DNA of 64,000 bases from Malaciobacter molluscorum LMG 25693 (GCF_003544935.1 NZ_CP032098.1:2728001-2792000), one strand, 5' to 3'. Shown: positions 1 through 9,437, numbered from the stretch's first letter. Translations and numbers: made by a program. Notes: a model not told the origin generated them from the letters alone.

Positions 1-677
1 ACCTACTAGATTTTTTAAAAAATAACCAAAGTGAAAACCTTATTTTAGTAGGTGACATAATTGATGGTTGGGCAATAAAAAGAAAATTTATATGGCCTCA
101 AACACACTCAGATGTAATTCAAAAGATTCTAAAAAAAGCAAGAAAAGGATGTAATGTAACATTTATAACAGGGAATCATGATGAATTTTTAAGACCTTTT
201 ATTCCTCTTGTATTGGGTGATTCACTAGTCATTGCAAATGAAATTGAATATAAAGCATTAAATGGTAAGACTTATTATGTAACACATGGAGATTTTTTTG
301 ATTCAATTACAATGACAAAAAAATGGTTAGCAGTTTTAGGTGATTATGGATATGACATACTTCTTTATATAAACTCATTTTTAAATTTAATTAGAAAAAA
401 ACTTGGGATAAAAAAATATTGGTCTTTATCAAAATATGTAAAAGATAGTGTTAAATCATCAGTTTCTTTTATAAATGATTATGAAAAAGTATTATCAACT
501 CATGCAAAAAATAAAGGATATAATGGTATTATTTGTGGACATATACATAAAGCAGAAATCAGAAAAATTGATAAAATTGAGTATTTAAATTGTGGAGATT
601 GGGTAGAAAATTGTACTGCAATTGCAGAAACATATGATGGGGAATTTATAATAATTGATTGGTTAGAAAAAGAATGA
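1..677 (+). CDS. LpxH-like metallophosphoesterase, 5' end outside the window
   Basis: The reading frame is open from base 3, so the gene enters from the left edge and only its last 224 codons or so are here. Calcineurin-type phosphoesterase motifs appear in order: VGDIIDGW, TGNHDEFLR, VTHGDFFD and CGHIHKAEIR, supplying the Asp, Asn-His and His ligands of a di-metal site; the first D-x-H motif must lie upstream. This layout and the late NCGDWVEN motif match the UDP-2,3-diacylglucosamine diphosphatase (LpxH)-like family of lipid A synthesis. Substrate is inferred, since relatives are often unassigned. It has no membrane segment in the visible part. The stop overlaps the patatin start (ATGA), so the two are probably co-translated. 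Confidence 0.8.
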   Translation, partial: LLDFLKNNQSENLILVGDIIDGWAIKRKFIWPQTHSDVIQKILKKARKGCNVTFITGNHDEFLRPFIPLVLGDSLVIANEIEYKALNGKTYYVTHGDFFDSITMTKKWLAVLGDYGYDILLYINSFLNLIRKKLGIKKYWSLSKYVKDSVKSSVSFINDYEKVLSTHAKNKGYNGIICGHIHKAEIRKIDKIEYLNCGDWVENCTAIAETYDGEFIIIDWLEKE

Positions 678-1444
678 ATAAAACTTCAAATAATAATCTT
701 GCCTTAGCATTAGGTGGTGGTGCAGCAAGGGGTGCTTTTCATTTAGGATTTTTACACTTTTGTGAAAAACACAATATACAAATAGAAGCATATAGTGGCT
801 CTTCAATTGGAAGTATTATAAGTGCATCCCACGCAAGTGGTGTTTGTGCAAAAGAACAATTAAGAATTTTTGCTTCTAAGGACTTAAAAAAAATATTCAA
901 ATTTAATTTTTTTAGAAATGGACTATTTAGAATTGAACAAACAAGTAAAATAATAGAAGAGTTACTTCCAGTTAAAAACTTAGAAGAATTACAAAAACCA
1001 GTATATATATGCTCTTATGATTTAAGAGAAAAAAAACTACACTATTTTAATAAAGGAGAAATACTATCTTTATGTCTAGCTTCAAGTGCATTAATTCCTT
1101 TATTTAAACCAGTAAAACATGAAAATATGTATTTAATTGATGGTGGTTTTTTTGATAATATTCCTATTAAACCTTTAGAAAATAAAGGTTATGATATTTT
1201 GACAATAGATCTATTTCCTAAAAGAGAATACTCTGTATCAAAAAAAATTAATCCTTTAAGAATTTTAAAAAGAAATCTTCTAAAATCTTTATACGAAAAT
1301 CATGCATACTCTAAAGAGTTTTCAACTCATTATCTTACAAGTGCGCATATAAGGAACTTTTCTCTATTTACTTTTAAACAGCTTGAAGATTGTTTTAATC
1401 TTGGTTTTAAAGAGGCTCAAAATCATTTTTTAGATATAATATAA
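674..1444 (+). CDS. Patatin-like phospholipase (RssA-type)
   Basis: A 256-residue patatin-family lipid acyl hydrolase. The glycine-rich oxyanion motif GGGAARGAF is near residues 14-22, the nucleophile elbow is GSSIG at about residue 43, and the catalytic Asp sits in LIDGGFFDN, completing a Ser-Asp dyad. This is the short bacterial form without extra domains. A TTG at 659 would add five residues, but the ATG at 674 overlaps the upstream stop as ATGA and gives the usual N-terminus, so it is preferred. There is no signal peptide; action on membrane phospholipids from the cytoplasmic side is inferred. Its physiological substrate cannot be told from sequence. Confidence 0.85.
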   Translation: MNKTSNNNLALALGGGAARGAFHLGFLHFCEKHNIQIEAYSGSSIGSIISASHASGVCAKEQLRIFASKDLKKIFKFNFFRNGLFRIEQTSKIIEELLPVKNLEELQKPVYICSYDLREKKLHYFNKGEILSLCLASSALIPLFKPVKHENMYLIDGGFFDNIPIKPLENKGYDILTIDLFPKREYSVSKKINPLRILKRNLLKSLYENHAYSKEFSTHYLTSAHIRNFSLFTFKQLEDCFNLGFKEAQNHFLDII

Positions 1445-1471
1445 TAAATTTTAATAAATAGAGATTCAAAT

Positions 1472-4400
1472 ATGTCAGATACTCCAAAGTTTACCCATTT
1501 ACATTTACATACAGAATATTCATTACTAGATGGTGCAAATAAAATTAAACCATTAGCTAAAAAAATTAAAGCACTTGGAATGAATAGTGTTGCTATGACA
1601 GACCATGGTAATATGTTCGGCGCAATTGCTTTTTACAATGCAATGAGAGCTGAAGGAATAAAACCAATAATTGGTATGGAAGCTTATATTCATAATAGTG
1701 AAGAACTTGATGATAAAACAACAAAACAAAGATACCACTTATGTTTATATGCAAAAAATGATATAGGATATAAAAATTTAATGTTTTTAAGTTCTCAAGC
1801 TTATATGCATGGTTTTTACTATTATCCAAGAATAAATAAAAAATTATTAAGAGAGAACTCTGAAGGATTAGTTTGTTCTGCTGCTTGTTTACAAGGAGAA
1901 GTAAATTGGCATTTAAACACTCAAAATGAAAGAAATGTAAGAAATGGTGCAAAAGGATATGAAAAAGCAAAAGAGATTGCTTTAGAATATAAAGATATAT
2001 TTGGTGATGATTTCTATTTAGAGATAATGAGACATGGTATTGGTGACCAATTATTTGTTGATGATCAAATATTAAGAATTTCAAAAGAGACTGGAATAAA
2101 AGTAGTTGTGACAAATGATACTCACTACTTAGAACAAAAAGATGCACAAGCACATGAAGCTTTTATGTGTATTGCAATGAACAAACTATATGATGATCCA
2201 AATAGATTAAGACACTCTGTTCATGAATTTTATTTGAAATCACCAGAACAAATTGCAAAACTATATGCTGATATTCCAGAAGCTATTGAAAATACTCAAG
2301 AAATAGTTGAAAAATGTAATTTAGAGATAAAATTAGGGAACCCTACTCCACCAAACTTTAAGTTTACAAGACAAAAACTTGAAGAGATGAATGAAGAATT
2401 ACCTGAGCCAAATGAAGAATACTCACTTTTAAATGACATTAAATTATTTGAATTAAAATGTTGGGAAGGCTTAAAAAAGAGGCTAGAAATAGTTCCTGCA
2501 GAAAAACATGAAGAATATAGACAAAGATTACAAACTGAAATTGATATTATTAATGGTATGAAATTCCCAGGATATATGCTTATTGTATGGGACTTCGTAA
2601 TTGTTGCAAAAAGAATGGGAATTCCAGTAGGTCCAGGGAGAGGTTCAGCAGCAGGAAGTTTAGTTGCTTATTGTCTTTTTATTACAGACCTTGACCCAAT
2701 GCCATATGGATTACTTTTTGAGAGATTTCTAAATCCAGAAAGGGTATCAATGCCCGATATTGATATGGACTTCTGTCAAAGTAGAAGAGGTGAAATTATC
2801 GACTATGTTATACAACAATATGGTCGTGCAAACGTTGCTCAAATTATTACATTTGGTAAACTCTTAGCAAAAGGTGTAATTAGAGATGTTGCTAGAGTTC
2901 TTGATATGCCTTATGCAAAAGCTGATGCTATGGCTAAACTTATTCCTGATGAACTTGGTATAAACTTAACTGATTCTTGGGAAAAAGAACCAAAAATAAA
3001 AGAGTTATGTGAAACAGATCCCCAAGCAAAAAGAGTTTGGGAATTTGCATTAGCATTAGAAGGGTTAAATAGAAATGCAGGGACTCATGCTGCTGGGGTA
3101 GTTATTTCAAATGAACCTCTATGGAAAAAGACTCCTTTATTTAAACCTTCAGGGATGGATACTCTTGCTACACAATATAATGGTAAATTTGTAGAAGATG
3201 TTGATTTAATTAAATTTGACTTTTTAGGTCTAAAAACATTAACTGTTATCGAACAAGCAAATAAATTAATAGAACAACGACATGGAAAAAGAGTTGATTT
3301 TATTCATGTAGATGAGAATGATAAAGCTGTTTATGATTTGATTCAAACAGGTAATACAATAGGATTATTCCAGATAGAATCAGATGGAATGCAAGATTTA
3401 TGTAAAAGACTTGCTCCATCAAATTTTGAGGATCTTATTGCCGTATTAGCACTGTATAGACCAGGACCAATGGAATCAGGGATGCTTGATGACTTTATTG
3501 ATAGAAAACATGGTCGTGCAGAAATTAGTTACTTCTATGATGAGTTTGATGCACCATTAAGACCGATTCTTGAAACTACATATGGAGTTATTGTTTATCA
3601 AGAACAGGTTATGCAAATTGTGCAAAGTATTGGTGGATTTTCACTTGGTGGAGCTGACCTTGTTAGACGGGCAATGGGTAAAAAAATTAAAGAAGAGATG
3701 GATAGACTAAAAGGTGAATTTGCTCAAGGTGGAGTAAAAAAAGGTTATGTAAAAGAACATTGTGAAGAACTATTTGACCTTATTGTTAAATTTGCTGGAT
3801 ATGGATTTAATAAATCTCACTCAGCAGCCTATGCAATGGTAACTTTTTATACATCTTATTTAAAATGTTATTACCCATCAGAATTTATGGCAGCATTACT
3901 TACATTAGAAAAAGATAATACTGATAAAGTTGTTAAATATGTTGATGAAGTAAAAAGATTAGGATTTGATTTATTCCCTCCAGATATTAATAAATCTGAC
4001 TTAGTATTCTCTGCCAAAAAAATTGATGATAAAGAAGTTGTTATGTTTGGTATGGGTGCCATCAAAGGTGCAGGTGATGTTGCCATTAAATCTATTCTAA
4101 AAGCAAGAAGTGAAGGTGGTGAATTTAAAGATTTAAGTGATTTTATTTCTAGAATTGATGCAAGTAAAGTAAATAAAAGAGTAATTGAATCTTTAATTAA
4201 AGCAGGAGCACTTGATTGTTTTGAATACAGTAGAAAAGCGTTGCTTGAACAAATTGAACATATTGTTGAAGGTGCAGGAAAAGCAATGCAAGCTAAAAAA
4301 CTTGCAACAGGTTCACTTTTTGGAGATGATGAAGAACTAACGACAGTAACAATTGAACTTGATCATTTACCAGAATATAGTTCTAAAGAGATTTTAGAAT

Positions 4401-5020
4401 TTGAGAAAAATACTCTTGGATTTTATGTATCTGGTCATCCACTTGATGAATATAGAGAACAATTAGATGGAATTAGATATACATTAAGTTCAGAAATAGA
4501 TGAATTAAGTGATGGTAGTGAGGTTTTATTTGTTGGAAAAGTAGAGACAATAACTGAAAAAATCTCAAAAAAAGGTAATAAATTTGCAATATTAAATATC
4601 ATGGATTTACATGGAAATATTGAACTTATGATGTTTGAAGATAAATTAAATGAACTAAAAAATGATTTCAAATACCAAGAAGAGCCACTAGCATTTAAGG
4701 TAAGAATATCAAAGGATGACCAATTTACAAGAATGAGTCTTAGAAAAATAGAAGATTTAAATGATGCCAAAAAAGATAAACAAAGAGTTAAAAAAGCAGA
4801 AAAAATAGAACCACCTTTAATAGTAGCCGTACCTTTTTCAAATAGTGAAGATATTATGTATAAGTTATTTGAAGTAATTGCTAATAACCAAGGAAAAAGA
4901 GAGTTTAAAATATTAGTAAAATCAAAACTTGGAGATATTGAACTTGATACAGGTTTTAAAGTTGCTAATAATGTAGAATCTCTTTTAGAATCAATTGATG
5001 GTGTTTATAAAGTAGATTAA
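1472..5020 (+). CDS. dnaE: DNA polymerase III subunit alpha
   Basis: The 1182-residue replicative polymerase catalytic subunit. The N-terminal PHP domain starts with HLHLHTEYSLLDG (residues 9-21). The polymerase core contains GPGRGSAAGSLVAY and the metal-binding Asp pair in PDIDMDF (D429 and D431); a third Asp is D583 in KFDFLGLKT. A helix-hairpin-helix region follows, and near residues 1010-1060 there is an OB-fold with VLFVGKVETITEK. Length is normal for DnaE, and there is no proofreading domain, so a separate DnaQ is expected elsewhere. The start ATG at 1472 is the first in frame and gives the usual short leader before the PHP motif. Its stop TAA overlaps the surE start (TAATG). Confidence 0.97.
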   Translation: MSDTPKFTHLHLHTEYSLLDGANKIKPLAKKIKALGMNSVAMTDHGNMFGAIAFYNAMRAEGIKPIIGMEAYIHNSEELDDKTTKQRYHLCLYAKNDIGYKNLMFLSSQAYMHGFYYYPRINKKLLRENSEGLVCSAACLQGEVNWHLNTQNERNVRNGAKGYEKAKEIALEYKDIFGDDFYLEIMRHGIGDQLFVDDQILRISKETGIKVVVTNDTHYLEQKDAQAHEAFMCIAMNKLYDDPNRLRHSVHEFYLKSPEQIAKLYADIPEAIENTQEIVEKCNLEIKLGNPTPPNFKFTRQKLEEMNEELPEPNEEYSLLNDIKLFELKCWEGLKKRLEIVPAEKHEEYRQRLQTEIDIINGMKFPGYMLIVWDFVIVAKRMGIPVGPGRGSAAGSLVAYCLFITDLDPMPYGLLFERFLNPERVSMPDIDMDFCQSRRGEIIDYVIQQYGRANVAQIITFGKLLAKGVIRDVARVLDMPYAKADAMAKLIPDELGINLTDSWEKEPKIKELCETDPQAKRVWEFALALEGLNRNAGTHAAGVVISNEPLWKKTPLFKPSGMDTLATQYNGKFVEDVDLIKFDFLGLKTLTVIEQANKLIEQRHGKRVDFIHVDENDKAVYDLIQTGNTIGLFQIESDGMQDLCKRLAPSNFEDLIAVLALYRPGPMESGMLDDFIDRKHGRAEISYFYDEFDAPLRPILETTYGVIVYQEQVMQIVQSIGGFSLGGADLVRRAMGKKIKEEMDRLKGEFAQGGVKKGYVKEHCEELFDLIVKFAGYGFNKSHSAAYAMVTFYTSYLKCYYPSEFMAALLTLEKDNTDKVVKYVDEVKRLGFDLFPPDINKSDLVFSAKKIDDKEVVMFGMGAIKGAGDVAIKSILKARSEGGEFKDLSDFISRIDASKVNKRVIESLIKAGALDCFEYSRKALLEQIEHIVEGAGKAMQAKKLATGSLFGDDEELTTVTIELDHLPEYSSKEILEFEKNTLGFYVSGHPLDEYREQLDGIRYTLSSEIDELSDGSEVLFVGKVETITEKISKKGNKFAILNIMDLHGNIELMMFEDKLNELKNDFKYQEEPLAFKVRISKDDQFTRMSLRKIEDLNDAKKDKQRVKKAEKIEPPLIVAVPFSNSEDIMYKLFEVIANNQGKREFKILVKSKLGDIELDTGFKVANNVESLLESIDGVYKVD

Positions 5021-5802
5021 TGAAACAAATACTAATTACAAATGATGATGGATTTGATGCAATAGGAATAAAAGCCTTAATCAAAGCACTTTCTCCTATT
5101 GCAAAACTTACTGTTGTTGCGCCAGCAAAAAATAAATCTGCATGCGGTCACTCGCTTACATTAGATAAGCCACTAAGAATGGAAAATGTAAAAGATGATT
5201 TTTATAAAATAGATGATGGAAGTCCAACGGACTGTATGTTTATATCGATTCATAATCTATTTAAAGATGGATATAAACCTGATTTAGTGGTAAGTGGGAT
5301 TAATATTGGAGCAAATATGGGAGAAGATATAACATATAGTGGAACAGCAGCAGCAGCCATGGAAGCAGTGTTACATGGAATTCCTGCAATTGCAATATCA
5401 CAAGTTTGTAAAGATCGTTGTAATGATATTAAAAATGGTTGGGACTTTGAACTAGCAAAAGATATTATCTCAAAAATTGCAAAGAAAATATTAAAAGATG
5501 AATTCCCAATAGGGAAAAGAAAATTTCTAAATATAAATATTCCTCCAATAAAAAAAGATGAGTGTAAAGGTATAAAAATCACAAAAGCTGGTTACCGTGA
5601 ATATGGAAATGATACTTCAAGACATTTGAATCCTAGAGGAGAAGAATACTACTGGATTGGACTTCATCCATTAATTTGGAAGGAGAGTAAAAATAAAGAT
5701 TGTGACTTTGAAGCAATAAAAGCTAATTATGTATCAATCTCTCCTATAAAACTTGATATGACATCATATGAAGATATAAATAGATTAAATGAATGGATAT
5801 AG
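5020..5802 (+). CDS. surE: 5'/3'-nucleotidase SurE
   Basis: A 260-residue SurE family nucleoside monophosphate phosphatase. It shows the N-terminal metal-binding motif ITNDDGFDA (N8-D9-D10), the conserved PAKNKSACGHSLT segment around residue 40 with the metal-binding Ser, and SGINIGANMG followed by TYSGTAAAAMEA near residues 93-118. The start codon overlaps the dnaE stop, so the gene is translationally coupled to the polymerase gene. The family dephosphorylates nucleoside 5'- and 3'-monophosphates and is linked to stress survival. Nothing looks truncated. Confidence 0.95.
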   Translation: MKQILITNDDGFDAIGIKALIKALSPIAKLTVVAPAKNKSACGHSLTLDKPLRMENVKDDFYKIDDGSPTDCMFISIHNLFKDGYKPDLVVSGINIGANMGEDITYSGTAAAAMEAVLHGIPAIAISQVCKDRCNDIKNGWDFELAKDIISKIAKKILKDEFPIGKRKFLNINIPPIKKDECKGIKITKAGYREYGNDTSRHLNPRGEEYYWIGLHPLIWKESKNKDCDFEAIKANYVSISPIKLDMTSYEDINRLNEWI

Positions 5803-5863
5803 AGTTAAAATAAAGCACCAATAATATATAATACATTTTTATAAAACCAAAGGATTAAAAGTA

Positions 5864-6130
5864 ATGAATTTTACACAATCAATTACAAATAATATTGAAA
5901 AACTTGTTGGAACATTAAAATCAGAAGAAGAGCTACAAGAAGTTTTAAAAAGAAAGTTTACAAAAAAAGAGTATAAAGTTTTTGTTGCAATTGAATCTGG
6001 TGAAACAATTGAAAGTTTACAAGAATCAATGAAAGATGAAAAACAAAGAATAGAAGAACTTTATAAAAATGCTTGTAAAAAATTAAACCAAGAGCTATTC
6101 AAAAAAGAACTTATAGACTTACAATTCTAA
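5864..6130 (+). CDS. Small HTH-like protein of unknown function
   Basis: An 88-residue soluble protein that I do not recognise as a named family. Residues about 31-80 (FTKKEYKVFVAIESGETIES onward, ending near CKKLNQ) follow the spacing of a sigma-region-4 or LuxR-type helix-turn-helix: a first helix after an FTKKE start, a short turn, then a long helix. The N-terminal 30 residues look helical and acidic. A fair RBS (AAAGGATT) precedes the ATG. It lies 61 bp after surE and ends at a convergent hairpin. DNA binding is an inference from the pattern only; a coiled-coil adaptor is an alternative. Confidence 0.65.
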   Translation: MNFTQSITNNIEKLVGTLKSEEELQEVLKRKFTKKEYKVFVAIESGETIESLQESMKDEKQRIEELYKNACKKLNQELFKKELIDLQF

Positions 6131-6156
6131 GCTCACTAAAGACTAGTAGAGCTTAG
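6127..6156. terminator. Convergent stem-loop terminator
   Basis: An inverted repeat with outer arms CTAAGCTC and GAGCTTAG is extended by inner ACTA/TAGT pairing with one bulged A. It overlaps the stop of the 88-residue gene and the 3' end of the convergent peptidase gene, so it could end transcripts in both directions. There is no long T-run on either side, so strength is uncertain. Confidence 0.5.
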
Positions 6157-7521
6157 TTTATCAGAACTTGTTGCAGATAAATTTTTATCACTAATTGGAC
6201 TTTTATCATCAAAATTAATAACAATCATTCCTACAAAATTATTATCTTTATAAAATTCAACTCTATAAAGCTTACCTTTTTTATCGATTGAAAATCTTTT
6301 TATAATATCTTTTTTAGATATTTTTAATCCAGATTCATTTTCAAAAGAGTTATTTACATAACCAATAACATTTACTCTTATATTTTTACTTTTTTTAACT
6401 AAAAAATCATTTTGAACATTTACAATAGATCCAATGGGAACCTCTTTTTCAACTCCATCAATATCTAATTTAACATTATCTAATTCATTTGCAATATCAA
6501 AGTAATCAGGGAAAAGTCTAGCTAATCTTCTATTTCCATAATGAATACTGTAAGATTCTTTATTTTTTATTATTAACATTAAAGGATTACTTGGTTTAAA
6601 ATTAATTTTACCATCTTTTTTTACAGGGAAATAACCTATTTTATTTCTTATTTCACCTAATGGAAGTCTTATTTTATCATTGTAAAAAGATATATAAATA
6701 TCGTTATCAATTACATTTTTTAATGATTTAGGATTTAATTCAAAATTTCTATGAAATTTTATACCCATAATATCCATATATTTTTCAATAGCAAGAAGAT
6801 GATAATAGGCTCTCTCATGTAAAGGTAAATTTTTGCTTGCTTCATTACCAAATGCTGCTTTCCCATTATTTATAGCAAAGTATGTAAGACTTTTTTCCAT
6901 CTCTTTATCACCCATTCGTGTATGAGTGTTTTTTACATGGTATTTATCTCTTTGTCTAATTAGATTTTCATTTACATGCTTACATACTAAAGTTGATATT
7001 TCTTCTAAATTACCATACTTTTGTACATCTATTCTTTCTTGATCAATAATAGAACTTTGTCCCCATCTATAAGGAGCATAAATTCCATTAACTGTTTTTT
7101 TTCTAAAAAAACCACTTCCATCATGTAAATTTAATACAAGTTTTACATTGTCTTTTAATATATAATCTTTTATTCTTTCTATTTTAGAATAATCAGGATC
7201 GTTTTTAGAAATTTTGGCAAATTTTCTATTCATATCACCAAAAGGACCTCTATTCCTTTTAATAATTGAATAAAAATTTAGATTAGGAATAACCCAAACA
7301 GAACCTTTTTCAATTGTATAATGGGTAGTTATTAGTGATGCTGCCATAAAACCACCTGGCTCATCACCTTGAATCCCACCTACAATCAACATAGTATTAT
7401 TTAAAGAGTTATCTCCTCTTTTAATTAAATCAAAATCTAAATCTTTAATAGCTGCATTTAAATTTGTTAAAAATAAACAAATAAATAAAAAACTAAATAA
7501 CCTTAATATGCCAAGGTTCAT
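6136..7521 (-). CDS. M99-family peptidoglycan D,L-carboxypeptidase (Csd4/Pgp1-like)
   Basis: A 461-residue exported protein with a hydrophobic N-terminal signal (residues about 5-23). The zinc site is visible: GGIQGDEPGG gives Gln51 and Glu54, and LNLHDGSGF gives His133. The Gln-x-x-Glu pair in place of the usual His-x-x-Glu of M14 carboxypeptidases is the known hallmark of the M99 family (Helicobacter Csd4, Campylobacter Pgp1), which trims muramyl tripeptides to dipeptides and sets helical shape. A beta-rich C-terminal region follows. The start overlaps the upstream M15 peptidase gene by 29 bp, so the two are coupled. Role in cell curvature is inferred from the family. Confidence 0.85.
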   Translation of the reverse strand: MNLGILRLFSFLFICLFLTNLNAAIKDLDFDLIKRGDNSLNNTMLIVGGIQGDEPGGFMAASLITTHYTIEKGSVWVIPNLNFYSIIKRNRGPFGDMNRKFAKISKNDPDYSKIERIKDYILKDNVKLVLNLHDGSGFFRKKTVNGIYAPYRWGQSSIIDQERIDVQKYGNLEEISTLVCKHVNENLIRQRDKYHVKNTHTRMGDKEMEKSLTYFAINNGKAAFGNEASKNLPLHERAYYHLLAIEKYMDIMGIKFHRNFELNPKSLKNVIDNDIYISFYNDKIRLPLGEIRNKIGYFPVKKDGKINFKPSNPLMLIIKNKESYSIHYGNRRLARLFPDYFDIANELDNVKLDIDGVEKEVPIGSIVNVQNDFLVKKSKNIRVNVIGYVNNSFENESGLKISKKDIIKRFSIDKKGKLYRVEFYKDNNFVGMIVINFDDKSPISDKNLSATSSDKLSSTSL

Positions 7522-8293
7522 ATCTTACACCGTCCTTATTATTGATTGTATATCTCATTTCAATATATGTTAATTTTTTCATTTGAGAAAACTCTTTTGT
7601 TAAAGCAAACCTTGCAGTAAAGTTATTATATCCAAAACCTTTTTTCCCTACATCAAAATCACCAACAGAATGATAAGTATATGCAGGAGGAGCTAATGAC
7701 TTTGAAGCTTTAGTTATATTACCTTCCGTTCTATAAACTTTGTCAAGATATAACTTCATCTGTTTTACAACACTTCTAACACCAGAAGTTAAAACCATTG
7801 TGTCACCAATATCTTTTTTCATTTCATAATATGTATGTTCAGGTTTTCCTCTAAAAAGATAATGACCTGTTCTTGGTATTTTTACAACATCTTTTTTATT
7901 TATAGCTTCTGTCATTTTAAGAGATATTTTTTTACCATAAAATCCATATTGAGAAGGGTTAATATAAAATGTCTTTTCTAAAAATTCTAGTTCAGCTTTT
8001 GAAAAAGCCTCTATTTTATTTGAATATTTTGCAGTTCTTAACATATCGTCAAAACTAATGATATTAAAGTTTCCATACCCAACATGTCGTTGAACTTGTC
8101 TTAATTTTCTTCTTACACTTTCAAAATCTTTTATTTCACTATTTTCAATAAATAAATCTTCTTTACTACTTTGATTATTATTTGATGTAACTATTGAATC
8201 AGCTACTTTCTCATATGCATTTGATATAGTTGGATAAGTTATTCCTAGAACTGTTGCAACTTTTATTTTATCTAAAAACTCTCTTCTATTCAT
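7493..8293 (-). CDS. M15-family D-Ala carboxypeptidase with Tat-type signal
   Basis: A 266-residue protein that starts MNRREFLDKIK, a twin-arginine pattern followed by a short hydrophobic stretch (residues 12-24), so export through Tat is likely. The C-terminal half carries the VanY/M15B zinc motifs: SGVRS, HSVGDFDVG (His-x6-Asp) and EPWHIKV (Glu-x-x-His). The family cleaves D-Ala-D-Ala or the terminal D-Ala of tetrapeptides. It overlaps the M99 peptidase gene by 29 bp, which suggests that the two enzymes act one after the other on the same peptide stem. Whether it acts as a D,D- or L,D-carboxypeptidase cannot be read from sequence. Confidence 0.8.
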   Translation of the reverse strand: MNRREFLDKIKVATVLGITYPTISNAYEKVADSIVTSNNNQSSKEDLFIENSEIKDFESVRRKLRQVQRHVGYGNFNIISFDDMLRTAKYSNKIEAFSKAELEFLEKTFYINPSQYGFYGKKISLKMTEAINKKDVVKIPRTGHYLFRGKPEHTYYEMKKDIGDTMVLTSGVRSVVKQMKLYLDKVYRTEGNITKASKSLAPPAYTYHSVGDFDVGKKGFGYNNFTARFALTKEFSQMKKLTYIEMRYTINNKDGVRYEPWHIKVI

Positions 8294-8302
8294 TTTTAAA
8301 TC

Positions 8303-8566
8303 TTATACAATCATTTTAATATGTTCATGATCACTTAAGAGTCTATATAACTCTTTTCTATCATCTTCATTATGAACTAAAAGTTCCAAGGCATAACTTT
8401 TATATTTACCTTTGCTACTTACTTTAGAAGGCTTAACACTATGTTCTCTATCTTCTATTACATCTTTTATTATTTCTTTTATATCTTTATCATGATGACA
8501 TACTAGTTTATAAATCCAATTGCAAGGATAATTTAACTTTAAAGTCTCTTTACTTAAATCAATCAT
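8303..8566 (-). CDS. DUF493 (YbeD-like) protein
   Basis: An 87-residue protein of the DUF493/YbeD family, recognised by the opening pattern LNYPCNWIYKLVC, the central SSKGKYKSYALELLVHNE and the end LLSDHEHIKMIV. The fold is a small alpha-beta ACT-like sandwich. In enterobacteria YbeD lies near lipoyl transfer genes, but its role is unknown. Here it sits 9 bp upstream of the M15 peptidase gene and 8 bp downstream of moaC on the same strand, so all four genes probably form one transcript. No catalytic residues are evident. Confidence 0.8.
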   Translation of the reverse strand: MIDLSKETLKLNYPCNWIYKLVCHHDKDIKEIIKDVIEDREHSVKPSKVSSKGKYKSYALELLVHNEDDRKELYRLLSDHEHIKMIV

Positions 8567-8574
8567 TACAAACC

Positions 8575-9054
8575 TTATATATTTTTTCTATCAAATGTAC
8601 CTGTTTTTCCACCAGATTTATGCTCTAATTGAACATTAGAAATAATCATTGATTTATCAATTGCTTTAACCATATCATAAATAGTTAACAACCCAATACT
8701 TACACCTGTTAAAGCTTCCATTTCAACACCTGTTTGACCTTTTAGTTTTGCAGTAACAAACAATTTAAAACCTGGTAATTGCGGCAATTCTTCAACATCG
8801 CAATTAATTCCACTTAATAATAAGGGATGACACATAGGAATTAAATCTGAAGTTTTTTTTACACCTTGAATAGCTGCAATAACTGCTGTTTGTAACACTG
8901 GACCCTTTTTTGTATTGTTTGAAATAATTGCATCAAATGCTTCTTGAGACATAGAGATTTCACCAGAAGCAACAGCAACTCTTGAAGTATCATTTTTTGC
9001 TGAAACATCTACCATTTTAGGTCTATTTTTATCATCTAAATGAGTTAAATCCAA
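8575..9054 (-). CDS. moaC: Cyclic pyranopterin monophosphate synthase
   Basis: A 159-residue MoaC, which converts the MoaA product into cyclic pyranopterin monophosphate during molybdenum cofactor synthesis. The family signatures are present: [16 protein letters not shown] at the N-terminus, [11 protein letters not shown] near residue 75, and [19 protein letters not shown] near residues 115-133 holding the catalytic Asp and Lys. Length is standard. No other moa gene is beside it; it heads the minus-strand group with DUF493 and the two cell-wall peptidases, and is divergent from rpsU. Confidence 0.95.
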   Translation of the reverse strand: MDLTHLDDKNRPKMVDVSAKNDTSRVAVASGEISMSQEAFDAIISNNTKKGPVLQTAVIAAIQGVKKTSDLIPMCHPLLLSGINCDVEELPQLPGFKLFVTAKLKGQTGVEMEALTGVSIGLLTIYDMVKAIDKSMIISNVQLEHKSGGKTGTFDRKNI

Positions 9055-9120
9055 TTGTTCAACCTTTTTTTCAAATTTAATTATTATATCTTAAATTGAT
9101 TAAATAGGAATTAAGTTAAC

Positions 9121-9138
9121 TTTAAATATAATGGCAAT
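9121..9138 (+). promoter_or_regulatory. rpsU promoter (-10)
   Basis: A TATAAT box at 9127-9132 is preceded by T-rich sequence and no good -35, the usual form of sigma-70 promoters in this phylum. It lies about 36 bp before the rpsU start. Confidence 0.45.
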
Positions 9139-9168
9139 TCAAATTTTAAAAGAAAGAGGGTGATTTTA

Positions 9169-9381
9169 GTGCCAGGCATTAAAGTTAAAGAGAACGAATC
9201 ATTTGACGAAGCATATAGAAGATTTAAGAAACAATGCGATAGAAATCTAATTGTTACTGAAACTAGAGCTAGAAGATTTTTTGAACCAATGACAGAGATC
9301 AGAAAAAAACAAAAAATTAACGCTAGAAAGAAAATGCTTAAAAGATTGTACATGCTTAGAAGATACGAAAGTAGACTGTAA
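9169..9381 (+). CDS. rpsU: 30S ribosomal protein S21
   Basis: A 70-residue S21. The sequence [18 protein letters not shown] and the C-terminal block [17 protein letters not shown] are typical of Campylobacterota S21. Two in-frame GTG codons are possible, at 9160 and 9169. The second gives the canonical MPGIKV start and sits eight bases after the purine-rich RBS AGAAAGAGGG (9151-9160), so it is chosen; no ATG is available. The gene stands alone with its own promoter and a strong terminator. Confidence 0.95.
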   Translation: MPGIKVKENESFDEAYRRFKKQCDRNLIVTETRARRFFEPMTEIRKKQKINARKKMLKRLYMLRRYESRL

Positions 9382-9400
9382 GCTATCGTTCTTTCCAAAA

Positions 9401-9437
9401 AAAGGTCAATTGTTCTTACAATTGGCCTTTTTTATTT
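9401..9437 (+). terminator. Rho-independent terminator of rpsU
   Basis: Arms GGTCAATTGT (9404-9413) and ACAATTGGCC (9418-9427) pair with one G-T wobble around a TCTT loop. A flanking AAA and a T-rich tail (TTTTTTATTTT) complete a standard intrinsic terminator. Confidence 0.9.

Noticed and set aside
9111-9398. A 95-codon minus-strand frame opposite rpsU
   Set aside because: It lies entirely opposite a clear S21 gene and its promoter, and reads as an antisense shadow.
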